This document shows positions 27,118 to 37,224 of a stretch of DNA of 64,000 nt, in pieces. The position numbers were made by a program, and so were the translations under genes. Origin of the DNA: Salinimicrobium sp050750585 (GTDB lineage Bacteria; Bacteroidota; Bacteroidia; Flavobacteriales; Flavobacteriaceae); contig NZ_JBOJLM010000001.1 of assembly GCF_050750585.1 (NCBI RefSeq), positions 62,001-126,000 of the forward strand. Reading direction: 5' to 3'. Each line of letters starts with the position of its first letter. Positions within the stretch are counted from its first letter, which is position 1. Under the pieces are notes generated by a model, which worked only from the letters and a program-made list of their open reading frames with translations, did not search any database and had not been told where the DNA came from.

Positions 27118-27236
27118 TGCTTTGTTGAAAACCTTGCGGTTTTTGTGAAAAATTCTTAACCTTTAGTTAAAGGATATTTTTAAAGAAAGTTGTTCTTTTG
27201 CAGCAACTTTATAAACACAAACTAACAAATTACACA

Positions 27237-29744
27237 ATGAGAAAATTTTTAGCGTTAGCGTTTTTTTTAACGTCAGCTACAATTTTTGCACAAGGAACTA
27301 TTACCGGTACGGTAATCGATTCTGACATGGATGCGCCGCTGCCAGGTGCAAACGTACTGGTAGTGGGCACCAACGCAGGTGGCATGACCGATTTTGGTGG
27401 TAAATTCAGTATTCAAACCGATCGTACATCGGGAGTTGTTGAAATTACTTACGTAGGATTTGAAGCAATTCGCGTGCCATTTACAGTTCAGAATGGACAA
27501 ACTGTTGATCTTGGCAGAATTTTAATTTCGCCAGATGCTGATGCATTAGAAGAAGTGATTATTACTTCTTATTCAATTGCGATTGATCGTAAAACTCCGG
27601 TGGCTGTTTCTACGATTAAAGCTGAAGCAATTGAGCAAAGATTGGGAAATCAGGAATTTCCTGAAATTTTAAAATCCACTCCGGGAGTTTACGCAACCAA
27701 AGGTGGTGGTGGTTTTGGTGATGCAGAAATTAGACTGAGAGGTTTCGATTCTGAGAACATCGCCGTGATGATCAACGGGATTCCGGTGAACGATATGGAA
27801 AATGGTCGTGTATACTGGAGTAACTGGGCTGGTCTTTCAGATGTTACAAGATTTATGCAGGTTCAGCGTGGGCTTGGAGCTTCAAAAGTTGCTGTGCCTT
27901 CTATTGGTGGAACAATTAACATTGTGACTAAAACTACCGATGCAGAAAAAGGTGGAAGCATTCTTTACTCTTTAGGAAATGACGGGTATAATAAAGTGGG
28001 CGCAACACTTTCAACCGGAAAAATGGATAATGGCTGGGCAGCAACTGTGTCTGGTTCCAAAACTGAGGGAGATGGATATGTTGATGGAACTCAATTCTCT
28101 GGTTTTTCATACTTTGTGAATATAGCTAAAGAACTTGGTGAAGATCATGAACTTTCCTTTACTGCCTTTGGTGCACAACAGGAGCATGGTCAACGTCAAA
28201 ATGCTGAGCAGTTAATAACTTACAGACAAAGTGAAAGCGGTACCCGTTTTAACAGAGACTGGGGTTATCGTGACGGACAGGTGGTTAGTATTGAAGACAA
28301 CTTCTTCCATAAGCCGCAAATATCTCTAAACCATTACTGGGATATATCAGATAACACAAAATTGTCTACAGTTGCTTATGCTTCCTTCGGTTCCGGTGGA
28401 GGTGGAGGTTTTGGTGGTGTCAACAAGTTTGGCCTTGATTCCAAATACAGAGACGGCTTTCTTCAGCCTGTAAACCTTGACCTTATTGTAGAAGAAAATG
28501 TGGAGCTTGGAGCTTTAGGTTCAGAAACTTACTTGAGGGCTTCAAGAAACAACCATGAGTGGTACGGACTTCTATCTACAATTTCTTCCGAAGTAGTAGA
28601 AAACCTTGAAGTAACGGGAGGTATAGATGTGAGATATTACGAAGGTGAGCATTATACTGAACTTACTGATTTATTAGGAGGTCAATATGTTTTTGATGAT
28701 TCTAATGTAAACAATCCTTTAAATACAGCACAGGTTGGAGATAAGATTGATTACTATAATGACGGTCTTGTAGGGTGGCTAGGTGCTTTTGCACAGGCAG
28801 AGTATTCAAAAGATGCACTTTCTGCTTTTATTAATGTTGCTGCTTCAAACACTTCCTACAAAAGAATCGATTACTTTAGATATGAAGTAGGAAATCAGGA
28901 AACCGAATGGGTAGACTTCTTTGGTTACAGTGCAAAAGGTGGTGCTAACTACAACCTTACTGATACTCATAATGTTTTTGCAAACATTGGTTATTTTGAA
29001 AAAGCGCCTTTTATGAACGCTGTATTCCTTAACAACACCAATGATATCAATGAAGATGCTGAGAATCAGAAAATCTTTAGTGCAGAGTTGGGATACGGTT
29101 TTAGAAGTCGTAACTTTAGAGTAGACCTTAACGCTTACTACACGAAGTGGGATGACAAGACATTAACCGAGACTTTCCGTCAGGAAGATGGAACTTTTGG
29201 TTCTGCAAACATTCTAGGTCTTAATGCGCTTCACCAGGGTATAGAGTTAGAAGTTAACTATCGCCCATTTGAGAACCTTACTCTTAATGGTATGGCCTCT
29301 ATTGGAGACTGGACCTGGGAGAATGACGTAACAGGAGTTGCCGTTATTGATGAAACCGGAGAATTTTTACGCGAAGTAAACCTTTACATCGGTGGTCTAA
29401 AAGTTGGTGGTTCTGCTCAAAACAGTTTTGCTGCCGGTGCCGATTTCGAGCCAATGGAAGGTACTCACATTCGTTTAAACTGGAATTACTTTGACAGTCT
29501 GTATTCCGATTTTGATCCTGCAAGACGTGATGATCCAACGCTTGGGCAGTCTTATGAAGTACCTGCTTACGGTTTGATAGATTTTGGTTTAACCTACAAT
29601 TTCGACTTTGGCGGATTTGATGCTACATTGATTGGAAACGTAAACAACGTATTGGATACAGAATATATTTCTGTTGCGAGAGACAGTGGTTTCTTCTATG
29701 GTTTTGGAAGAACCTTCAACATCGGAACTAAGCTTAATTTCTAA
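27237..29744 (+). CDS. TonB-dependent receptor A (nuclease-linked)
   Basis: 835 residues. The start MRKFLALAFF opens a signal peptide ending near IFAQ. A carboxypeptidase-like regulatory domain follows (TITGTVIDSDMDAPLPGANV). The plug carries EIRLRGFDSENIAVMINGIP, VYWSNWAGLSDV and IGGTINIVTKT; the barrel ends GTKLNF. The plug resembles receptor B at 34419 (shared RGxDSE and WSNWxGL phrases), so the two are paralogues. A lipoprotein and an endonuclease I protein follow on the same strand. I infer uptake of an oligomer such as nucleic-acid fragments; the substrate is unproven. Confidence 0.87.
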   Translation: MRKFLALAFFLTSATIFAQGTITGTVIDSDMDAPLPGANVLVVGTNAGGMTDFGGKFSIQTDRTSGVVEITYVGFEAIRVPFTVQNGQTVDLGRILISPDADALEEVIITSYSIAIDRKTPVAVSTIKAEAIEQRLGNQEFPEILKSTPGVYATKGGGGFGDAEIRLRGFDSENIAVMINGIPVNDMENGRVYWSNWAGLSDVTRFMQVQRGLGASKVAVPSIGGTINIVTKTTDAEKGGSILYSLGNDGYNKVGATLSTGKMDNGWAATVSGSKTEGDGYVDGTQFSGFSYFVNIAKELGEDHELSFTAFGAQQEHGQRQNAEQLITYRQSESGTRFNRDWGYRDGQVVSIEDNFFHKPQISLNHYWDISDNTKLSTVAYASFGSGGGGGFGGVNKFGLDSKYRDGFLQPVNLDLIVEENVELGALGSETYLRASRNNHEWYGLLSTISSEVVENLEVTGGIDVRYYEGEHYTELTDLLGGQYVFDDSNVNNPLNTAQVGDKIDYYNDGLVGWLGAFAQAEYSKDALSAFINVAASNTSYKRIDYFRYEVGNQETEWVDFFGYSAKGGANYNLTDTHNVFANIGYFEKAPFMNAVFLNNTNDINEDAENQKIFSAELGYGFRSRNFRVDLNAYYTKWDDKTLTETFRQEDGTFGSANILGLNALHQGIELEVNYRPFENLTLNGMASIGDWTWENDVTGVAVIDETGEFLREVNLYIGGLKVGGSAQNSFAAGADFEPMEGTHIRLNWNYFDSLYSDFDPARRDDPTLGQSYEVPAYGLIDFGLTYNFDFGGFDATLIGNVNNVLDTEYISVARDSGFFYGFGRTFNIGTKLNF

Positions 29745-29755
29745 AAAAAGGAAAA

Positions 29756-30829
29756 ATGAAAAAATTAGTTTATTTATTAATGATGGTCATAGGTGCGACT
29801 TTTACAAGTTGCGATCCTATGGATGACATTCATGCAGAGATCGATGAAATCATCGCGACCGATCCTTTGGTAGGAACTCTCGAGTACACCCTTACCGAAG
29901 AAGATTATACGGCTATGGGTCTTGATAATGAATATTTTGCGTCAATAGACAGTGCAAATATTGAGATCCCTGCATACCTTGATGAAACCTATCCGCTTTG
30001 GGGTAACCAGTCTTTGGCTTCTATAACTGCTAATATTGCAAACCCTTTAATTGAGGTTGGTGAAGCAGTAGCATATACTGTTACCGAAGAAGATTATCTG
30101 GCGTTGAATTTCAAATACAAGAATTTTGACAGCTCCGATGATATGGTGAGGTTCCTAAATTATAAATTTCCACAGGCAGAAGGTGGTGATGCAGTTGAGC
30201 TTACATACAAGTACTACTCTTCGGGAAATACCAGTGATGAAACAAAGCTTTATGTAAAAGCTAATAATACCTGGGTGGTACCTTACACTTTAACCGATGA
30301 GGATTATGAGGAAATGGGACAGGGTCGTTATAAAAACTTCTCTAACCGTGAAGATGCAGAAGAGATTATTCCTAACTTTTTAAGATTGAAATATCCTTAT
30401 GCTCTTAAAGGGGACACTGAGACTATTCTTTATAATCTTCACATAGGTAATGGTAATACCATTGAAGTAATTCAGATCTTTAACTACGATGGTCAAAAAT
30501 GGTCAACTACTGCTGGTGTTGTAGAAATGGTATTGCAGTATGGTCACAATGGTACTGCATGGGAGCCAGACAATACAATTATCTATACATTGACTCCTGC
30601 CGACTATGCACTTACAGGAAATGAACAATATGGTAACTTCAACTATTGGGATCAGGATGATTATGATGCTGCATTTGAAAATATTGTTACCATACTTGAA
30701 GCCAGATTCCCAGAAGCTGAAACTGGCCAGAAGTTCCTCGTTTACTTTATAGGTTATGCAGGAGCACCTGCTACATATAGCGTAAATGTCATCGTAAATG
30801 ATGAAGGGGAATTCGTCCTCAACGAATAA
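29756..30829 (+). CDS. Surface lipoprotein with four YTxTxxDY repeats
   Basis: 357 residues. Lipobox ending FTSC at residue 19. Four repeats of about 60-100 residues start at 44 (YTLTEEDYTAMG), 107 (YTVTEEDYLALN), 177 (YTLTDEDYEEMG) and 277 (YTLTPADYALTG). Each is followed by a YxNF-type phrase, except the first, which is degenerate. The protein is acidic. It lies 11 bases after receptor A, so it probably acts as the surface partner that hands substrate to that receptor, much as SusD-type proteins do, though it is not SusD-like in sequence. I recall similar repeats in DUF5689-associated proteins. Function unproven. Confidence 0.75.
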   Translation: MKKLVYLLMMVIGATFTSCDPMDDIHAEIDEIIATDPLVGTLEYTLTEEDYTAMGLDNEYFASIDSANIEIPAYLDETYPLWGNQSLASITANIANPLIEVGEAVAYTVTEEDYLALNFKYKNFDSSDDMVRFLNYKFPQAEGGDAVELTYKYYSSGNTSDETKLYVKANNTWVVPYTLTDEDYEEMGQGRYKNFSNREDAEEIIPNFLRLKYPYALKGDTETILYNLHIGNGNTIEVIQIFNYDGQKWSTTAGVVEMVLQYGHNGTAWEPDNTIIYTLTPADYALTGNEQYGNFNYWDQDDYDAAFENIVTILEARFPEAETGQKFLVYFIGYAGAPATYSVNVIVNDEGEFVLNE

Positions 30830-30842
30830 CAGCTAAACAATC

Positions 30843-30876
30843 CAAACCGTCACTTTTAGTGGCGGTTTTTTTTTAT
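30843..30876 (+). terminator. Terminator after the repeat lipoprotein
   Basis: AAACCGTCAC and a matching GTGGCGGTTT arm with a T run of about nine. It separates receptor A and its lipoprotein from the nuclease gene, possibly as a partial stop. Confidence 0.8.
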
Positions 30877-30890
30877 CCATATTTACAAGA

Positions 30891-32741
30891 ATGAAAAAAT
30901 ACATTTATTTACCATTAGTCAGTATTTTATTTCTAATTTCCTGTAGTACAGACGATGACAATAATAAGGTTCCTAATCCGCCGGTAGATCCCGAAGTTCC
31001 TGAGCAAGAAAGTATTTATGTGATTCCCGATGCACTTGTTGGGTATTATGACGGTGTAGATTTTACACTTTCTACTGAAGAGCTTTATGATGAACTTGCA
31101 GTTCTTACCATAGAGAAACATAAAAATATTCTTGGGTATACAGATCGTCATGTTCACCTCTATGATGCCGATGAAGATCCATCTAACCCTGCAAATGTCC
31201 TCTTACTATATTCGGGCGAAAGCAGAAGTAAAGATGAGTACCAATCTTCAGGTAATCCTAATGATGTTCAAACATTCAACACAGAGCACGTTTATCCAAA
31301 ATCCCTTCTTGAAGGTGACGCCATTGCCGACCTGCACATTCTTCGGGTAGCCGATATTGAAATAAATGAATCAAGGTTGAACTTTCCTTATGTTGATGGA
31401 GATGGGAAGTATAAACTGGTAAATAATAACACTTTCTATCCCGGTGATGAATGGCGTGGTGATGTTGCCAGGATGATCATGTACATGAATCTGAGATACA
31501 ATGAACCTTTTAACGAAGTTGGTGATCTTGACCTGTTTCTGGAATGGAATGCTGAAGACCCGGTTTCCAATTTTGAGATTCAGAGGAATGAGGTCATTTA
31601 CGATGCCCAGGGTAACAGGAATCCTTTTATAGATAACCCTCACCTGGCAACCAACATTTGGGGTGGAGACGAGGCTGAAAACCGCTGGGATGGCGAAACC
31701 GATTCTACTGATGATGAAGCTCCATCTGTTCCTGAAGGTCTTACTTTAGATGAAAGAGGTTTTGAAAATATCAAGATCTCCTGGAATACTTCAACAGATA
31801 ATGTTGCGGTAACAAAATATTACATTGAAGTAAATGGAGAGTACTATACAACTGTTACTTCAACAACTGCTAATATTATCGATCTGGAACCTGGAACAAC
31901 TTACTCCATCACAGTAGCTGCTGGAGATTCTGCTGGTAACGATTCCGAGGAAAGTACAGCTCTTGAAGTAACCACCATTGCCGATGAAGAGGCACCATCT
32001 GTGCCACAAGATCTTGCTGTGACAGGATCCAGTTCTTCAAGTATCTCATTGTCCTGGACTGCATCCTCAGATAATGCAGCTGTTCAGGGTTATGATATCT
32101 ACATTGATGGTGAATTCTATAAGAATGTAGAAACTGTAGAATATACTATTGCCGGTCTTGATGCCGATCAAACTTATTCATTTACTGTTGCAGCTGTAGA
32201 TATCTACGCCAATACTTCAGCTCAGAGTACTGCTGTTGAAGGTACAACAGATGCTGATGTCGGTTATTCTGAAGATGCTTCTTCAATAATTATTTCTGAA
32301 TACATTGAAGGTGCTTTTGGACACAATAAAGCACTTGAAATTGCCAACTTTTCAGAGGAATCTGTAGATCTTGCGGCTTATTCGCTTAAGAAGATCACTA
32401 ACGCAGGTGAAACCTGGGATAATGAATTAAGCCTTGCCGGATATACTTTAGAGGCCGGTGAAGTGCTTGTTATTGTTAACCAGGATGCCGACAGGCAGGG
32501 ACTACTTGATGCTGCCGATGTTCTTACAGACCATCAGGTCGTAAACTTCAACGGAAACGACCCTATCGGACTTTTCCTTGACGGTGTTCTGGTTGATATG
32601 CTGGGAGAAAAAGGAGGTGCCGATTTTGCAAAAGATGTGAATCTTAGAAGAAAACCTGGTTCTACACCCAATACTACCTTTGTGCCCGATGAGTGGGAAA
32701 CCTTCAGCGATGAGAATACCGAAGGTCTTGGAACTTTTTAA
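30891..32741 (+). CDS. Secreted endonuclease I lipoprotein with FN3 and lamin-tail-like domains
   Basis: 616 residues with a lipobox ending ISC. Residues about 60-270 are an endonuclease I (EndA/NucM) domain: NTEHVYPKSLLEGD carries the catalytic His region, followed by DLHILRVADIEINESRLNFPY. Two fibronectin type III domains lie at about 278-360 and 368-455. A lamin-tail-like domain (SSIIISEYIEGAFGHNKALEI) fills the rest. This family cuts DNA and RNA non-specifically outside the cell. Lying between two TonB receptors it fits a nutrient-scavenging role. A terminator follows. Confidence 0.88.
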   Translation: MKKYIYLPLVSILFLISCSTDDDNNKVPNPPVDPEVPEQESIYVIPDALVGYYDGVDFTLSTEELYDELAVLTIEKHKNILGYTDRHVHLYDADEDPSNPANVLLLYSGESRSKDEYQSSGNPNDVQTFNTEHVYPKSLLEGDAIADLHILRVADIEINESRLNFPYVDGDGKYKLVNNNTFYPGDEWRGDVARMIMYMNLRYNEPFNEVGDLDLFLEWNAEDPVSNFEIQRNEVIYDAQGNRNPFIDNPHLATNIWGGDEAENRWDGETDSTDDEAPSVPEGLTLDERGFENIKISWNTSTDNVAVTKYYIEVNGEYYTTVTSTTANIIDLEPGTTYSITVAAGDSAGNDSEESTALEVTTIADEEAPSVPQDLAVTGSSSSSISLSWTASSDNAAVQGYDIYIDGEFYKNVETVEYTIAGLDADQTYSFTVAAVDIYANTSAQSTAVEGTTDADVGYSEDASSIIISEYIEGAFGHNKALEIANFSEESVDLAAYSLKKITNAGETWDNELSLAGYTLEAGEVLVIVNQDADRQGLLDAADVLTDHQVVNFNGNDPIGLFLDGVLVDMLGEKGGADFAKDVNLRRKPGSTPNTTFVPDEWETFSDENTEGLGTF

Positions 32742-32759
32742 TTTGTAAATTCCACCATA

Positions 32760-32792
32760 CAAGCCGCTCCCATAAGGAGCGGTTTTTTTATT
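32760..32792 (+). terminator. Terminator after the endonuclease I gene
   Basis: AAGCCGCTCC and GGAGCGGTTT arms, perfect, then seven T. Confidence 0.85.
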
Positions 32793-32829
32793 TAAAAAAC
32801 TTATCTTTACCCTCAATAAATCTACTATT

Positions 32830-33267
32830 ATGTACGAAACTGTACTCTTTATCCACTCCTGGTGGGCATACCTGGTCTTACTGGTGCTTATAATTGCAAC
32901 CGTTAATTTCATAATTGGGATCTCCTCAAAGAAAGAATATGCTGCAACAGATTTTCGCGTGGCTTTATTTTCGCTAATTGTGTCGCATATCCAGCTTCTT
33001 ATTGGGATTGTTCTCTACTTTGTTTCTCCCTATTTTAAAGCCTTTGGGCAACTGGGAATGGGAGAGGTGATGAAAGATTCCACCTTGCGACTTTACCTTG
33101 TGGAGCACCCGCTTGTGATGGTTATTGCCGTGGCATTGATCACTATTGGATATTCAAAACACAAAAATAAGCGCCTGTCAAACCAAAAATTTAAAACACT
33201 CGGTATATTCTACGGTCTTGCCCTGGTTTTTGTGCTTTCGCGAATTCCATGGTCTGCCTGGTTCTAA
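32830..33267 (+). CDS. Four-helix membrane protein, unknown
   Basis: 145 residues with four hydrophobic helices, at about 5-30, 43-68, 92-107 and 122-140. Histidines in helix positions (FIHSWW, IVSHIQLLIG, VEHPLVM) could ligate haem, as in b-type cytochromes. The layout is that of a small cytochrome b-like or DUF420-like protein, but no firm family is recognised. Its TAA is shared with the stop of the converging nuclease gene (four-base overlap). A TATCTTTA box (32802-32809; seven of eight to TAnnTTTG) lies 20 bases before the ATG. Confidence 0.75.
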   Translation: MYETVLFIHSWWAYLVLLVLIIATVNFIIGISSKKEYAATDFRVALFSLIVSHIQLLIGIVLYFVSPYFKAFGQLGMGEVMKDSTLRLYLVEHPLVMVIAVALITIGYSKHKNKRLSNQKFKTLGIFYGLALVFVLSRIPWSAWF

Positions 33268-34325
33268 TCGGCTTCTTTGGTTAGGATGATGTACACCGGA
33301 AAGTGATCACTAAATCCACCCGTAAATCCTGACTGTCCAAAACTTCGGAAAGGATAATTCTTATAAGTCCCTTTAGAGGTAATAAGAAACGGCGGATTAA
33401 AAATATAGGCCCTGAAAAATGTCAGTTTTTCAGGGCTTTTTTCTATTAAAGATTTTGATACCAGAATCTGGTCAAACAAATTCCATTGGTCGCGATAAGC
33501 CGAAGTTCCGGCTCCTTCCGAAGCAATTGCAGCAAAAGGATTGTATAATCCTCCAAAGTCTACCTGCTCCTTCTTTGCCCTGGCTCCCAGGATTTTGTTC
33601 AGGCTGGCATTGGCTGGATCATCATTAAAATCTCCCATATTTACTATCATGGCATAAGGATCCTGCCTTTGTAGTGAGTCTATAATGTATTTATTAAGCC
33701 TCGCAGCCTCTGTTCTCTTATAACTGCTTAGTTTTTCCCCGCCACTGCGCGAAGGCCAGTGATTTACAATAAAGTGAATATCCTCGCTGTCTATAGATCC
33801 GCTCACTACCAGTTGATCTCGGGTAAAATCTCTTTTAGAAGTGTTTTTTGCCTCATAGATCAATAGCGCATGTTTGTTCCAGTCCTTCAGCTTAAAGGCA
33901 TTGGCTCTGAATATGAGGGCGACATCAATACCCCTTTCGTCTGGAGATTCGCTGTGCACGATCTGGTAATCATAGGGTGCCAAAAGTGGCATTTTTACGA
34001 GGTCTTCCAGGACCTGTAGGTTCTCGATCTCACACAAACCTACAATTGCTGGGGGTGATGATAGCTCTTCTCTTCCCAGGCTGCTTATCACCCGCGCAAG
34101 GTTCTCCAGCTTCTTTTGGTATAGCCCGGCGGTCCATCTGTACTTCCCCGTGGGTGTGAAATCTTCATCAAAAGTGTCTGGGGAATCGTAAATATCGAAG
34201 AGGTTTTCAACATTATAAAAACCGATACTGTAAGCCTTATAATTCCTTTTTTCCTGTGCTTCTGCCAGTTGATAAGCAAGAATAGAGATGCTAAGGATCA
34301 ATAAATTAAGTGATTTTTGCAGCAC
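33264..34325 (-). CDS. Secreted endonuclease/exonuclease/phosphatase-family protein
   Basis: 353 residues with a signal peptide. EEP-fold motifs are SIGFYNVENLFDIYD (metal-binding Asn-Glu), PAIVGLCEIEN (catalytic Glu), VNHWPSRSGG (His), NMGDFNDDP (Asp and Asn) and FSDHFPVYI at the end. These enzymes cut nucleic acids or phosphodiesters using Mg. Its promoter region is shared with receptor B, transcribed the other way, which supports joint action in the putative nucleic-acid uptake locus. It could equally be a sphingomyelinase-like phosphodiesterase. Confidence 0.87.
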   Translation of the reverse strand: MLQKSLNLLILSISILAYQLAEAQEKRNYKAYSIGFYNVENLFDIYDSPDTFDEDFTPTGKYRWTAGLYQKKLENLARVISSLGREELSSPPAIVGLCEIENLQVLEDLVKMPLLAPYDYQIVHSESPDERGIDVALIFRANAFKLKDWNKHALLIYEAKNTSKRDFTRDQLVVSGSIDSEDIHFIVNHWPSRSGGEKLSSYKRTEAARLNKYIIDSLQRQDPYAMIVNMGDFNDDPANASLNKILGARAKKEQVDFGGLYNPFAAIASEGAGTSAYRDQWNLFDQILVSKSLIEKSPEKLTFFRAYIFNPPFLITSKGTYKNYPFRSFGQSGFTGGFSDHFPVYIILTKEAD

Positions 34326-34418
34326 CGGATTTTCTTTTGTTAAAAATGATGTGAGTCAGATTAAAGATAGAATAAATAATGTATTATTGCGACATAAATG
34401 CCTCCCCTGTAATGTTTT

Positions 34419-37220
34419 ATGAAAATATTTTCTTTAGGGAGGATTATATTTCCTTTCTTATTTCTGTCTGCAGCAGCTGCTTTTGGTCAGCAGGTTAGCG
34501 GGGTTGTGATCGATCAGGTTTCGGGAGAGCCTCTCAGCGGCGTTTCCGTAACTATTTCTAATGCGGTCGTGGAGAGATCTACAGATATTGAAGGTGTTTT
34601 TGTTTTTTCTGAAGGGCTTCCGCAGGGCGAACATATTCTTACGCTCTCCAAAAATGGCTTTTTCAGCAAACATTTTCCGCTTAAAATTACTTCTGAAGAT
34701 ATAAACCTCGGTCAGATTCCTTTAGTTCCCAACCTGCCCGAAATGCAGCGGCAAACCGAAATTATTTCCCTTGGTGACCACGAATTAGATGAAGAGCAAA
34801 GTGTATCCAATATTTCCGGGCTCTTGCAGGCTTCTAAAGATGTTTTTCTGAATGCGGCAGCTTTCGATTTTAGTCCTACCTTTTTTCGGCCGCGCGGTTA
34901 CGACAGTGAGTATGGGAAAGTATTCATCAACGGTATAGAAATGAATAAAATCTTCTCCAGTAGGCCTTTGTGGAGCAATTGGGGCGGATTGAATGATGTA
35001 CAACGGAACCAGGAATTCTCTAACGGCACCACCCCTTCTTCGGTCTCATTTGGAGGCCCTGCCGGCACCACCAATATCATCATGAGAGCTTCTCAATATA
35101 CCCACGGCGGCAAATTTTCTTATGCCGTGGCCAACAGGTCATATTCCGGGAGGGTTATGGGCAGCTACCATAGTGGTTTATTGGCTTCAGGCTGGGCGTA
35201 TTCTTTTTCTGTGGCAAGACGTTTTGCTGAAGAAAGTTTTGTTGAAGGGACTATCTATAACGCCAACTCATTTTTTGCTTCCGTAGAAAAGAAAATTAGT
35301 GATTCGCATAGCCTGAATTTCACCGGATTCTACACCCCAAACAAACGCGGCCGAAATTCGCCCAACACTCAGGAAGTTTTTGAGCTGAAAGGGAACAGCT
35401 ACAATGCGTATTGGGGATGGCAGGATGGAGAGATCAGGAATTCCCGGGTGCAGGTTGTAGAGGAACCTGTATTTATGCTCAACCATTCCTGGACTGTGAA
35501 TAAAGCGCTTGAAATAAATACCGGTGTCGCATACCAGTTTGGGAAGATTGGGAACAGCAGGATTGAATATGGCGGTAGCCGGTTATATAGTGAGGGTGCC
35601 AAAGATATCTTTCTGGGAGGGGGCAGTAATCCCGATCCTGCCTACTATCAAAAGCTGCCATCTTACTTTTTAAGATTCACAGATTCACCAAATTTCAGGG
35701 AAGCTTATCTGGCAGAGCAGGAATTCCGAAGCTTTGGGCAAATTAATTGGGATGAATTCTATCTTGCAAATGAATCGGCTACCGTAGCTGGCGGTAACGC
35801 GGTTTATGCCCTTTATGAAGACAGGGTCGATGACCGGCAAGTTTCTGCAGCCTCAAATTTCAGGTATGTGCTCTCTTCTCAACTTGCAATTACTGGAGGT
35901 GTAGATTTCAGGCAGCTTGAAAGTGAAAATTTTGCTTCGGTACTTGATCTCTTTGGTGCAGCCTCTTTTTTGGATGTCGATGCCTTTTCAACAGGATCAA
36001 AGGCGCAGAATGACCTGAAAAATCCCAATAAATTAGTCTCTGAAAATGACATTTTTAAGTACCATTACAACTTCAACGCAGCAAACGGCGGCGGATTCCT
36101 TCAGGCGGAGTTTAACCTTCAGAAAATAGAGGCTTACCTGGCTGTCGAAACTTCGGCTACGACTTACTGGCGAACCGGGCACTTTCAGAATGGCAATTTC
36201 CCCGACAATTCCCTGGGAGAAAGCGAAAAGCTCAACTTTGGGAATTACGGTGCTAAGGGCGGGTTCACTTATAAATTGAATGGCAGGAATTATTTAAGCA
36301 CTAATCTTTCATGGTTCACCAAACCACCGGCACTGCGTAATAGTTTCTCAAATGCGCGTCAAAACAATGACGTAGTCCTTGGGCTCATGAGTGAAAAAAT
36401 AATGACTGCCGATGCCGGTTACCAAATCCGTACTCCCTTTATTACCGGAAGGATCACCGGCTTTTATGGCCTTTTTGAAGATGCTACCGAAGTCTCATTT
36501 TATTATGCCGATGGTCTCTCGGGATCAGGTAGAGATGTTACCAATGCCTTTGTTCAGGAAATTATGACCGGCATAGATAAACGTCACGTGGGGTTGGAGT
36601 TTGGCTTTGAAATTCCGCTTACTACTACCCTAAAAATACGCTCTGCGGGTTCAATTGGTGAATACATGTACAAGAGTAATCCCAATATCTACCTCACTTC
36701 TGATGATTTTACTGATGTCCGGCATATGGGGCAGACTTTCCTGAAAGGATACAGGCTTCCGGGTGGTCCGCAGCGAGCTTTACAGGCCGGGTTTGAATAT
36801 CGGGATCCTGCGTATTGGTGGATTTCAGCTTCTGCCAACTTCTTTTCTAAATCCTTTATAGATGTGGCCCCTCTTCCGCGAACCCAAAATTTTGAAACCG
36901 ACCTTGATGGTTTGCCGCTGTTGAACTTTGATAAGACGATTGCACAAGAACTGCTACAGCAGGAAGAATTTGAAAGCTACATGCTGGTAAATGTGGTGGG
37001 CGGCAAATCCTGGAGAATTAAGAACAGGTTTTTGGGCATTTTTGCCAGCCTCAACAATATTCTCAATACCACCTACAAAACGGGAGGTTATGAACAATCC
37101 CGCAATGTAAATTACACGCTGCTTAAAGCCGATATGGAGAGAGATAAACCTCTTTTTGGATCTAAATACTGGTTTGGTCCCGGCACTACTTATTACGCTC
37201 ACGTTTATTTAAGATTCTAA
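34419..37220 (+). CDS. TonB-dependent receptor B (nuclease-linked)
   Basis: 933 residues. Signal peptide to about AAAFGQ, then a carboxypeptidase-like domain (SGVVIDQVSGEPLSGVSV). The plug has FFRPRGYDSEYGKVFINGIE and RPLWSNWGGLNDVQ and the barrel ends in YLRF. The plug shares RGYDSE, INGIE and WSNWGGL with receptor A, so they are paralogues of one subfamily. DUF5689 lipoprotein follows four bases later, and a secreted nuclease is divergent. Probable importer of an oligomer made by the nearby nucleases. Confidence 0.87.
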   Translation: MKIFSLGRIIFPFLFLSAAAAFGQQVSGVVIDQVSGEPLSGVSVTISNAVVERSTDIEGVFVFSEGLPQGEHILTLSKNGFFSKHFPLKITSEDINLGQIPLVPNLPEMQRQTEIISLGDHELDEEQSVSNISGLLQASKDVFLNAAAFDFSPTFFRPRGYDSEYGKVFINGIEMNKIFSSRPLWSNWGGLNDVQRNQEFSNGTTPSSVSFGGPAGTTNIIMRASQYTHGGKFSYAVANRSYSGRVMGSYHSGLLASGWAYSFSVARRFAEESFVEGTIYNANSFFASVEKKISDSHSLNFTGFYTPNKRGRNSPNTQEVFELKGNSYNAYWGWQDGEIRNSRVQVVEEPVFMLNHSWTVNKALEINTGVAYQFGKIGNSRIEYGGSRLYSEGAKDIFLGGGSNPDPAYYQKLPSYFLRFTDSPNFREAYLAEQEFRSFGQINWDEFYLANESATVAGGNAVYALYEDRVDDRQVSAASNFRYVLSSQLAITGGVDFRQLESENFASVLDLFGAASFLDVDAFSTGSKAQNDLKNPNKLVSENDIFKYHYNFNAANGGGFLQAEFNLQKIEAYLAVETSATTYWRTGHFQNGNFPDNSLGESEKLNFGNYGAKGGFTYKLNGRNYLSTNLSWFTKPPALRNSFSNARQNNDVVLGLMSEKIMTADAGYQIRTPFITGRITGFYGLFEDATEVSFYYADGLSGSGRDVTNAFVQEIMTGIDKRHVGLEFGFEIPLTTTLKIRSAGSIGEYMYKSNPNIYLTSDDFTDVRHMGQTFLKGYRLPGGPQRALQAGFEYRDPAYWWISASANFFSKSFIDVAPLPRTQNFETDLDGLPLLNFDKTIAQELLQQEEFESYMLVNVVGGKSWRIKNRFLGIFASLNNILNTTYKTGGYEQSRNVNYTLLKADMERDKPLFGSKYWFGPGTTYYAHVYLRF

Positions 37221-37224
37221 AAAA

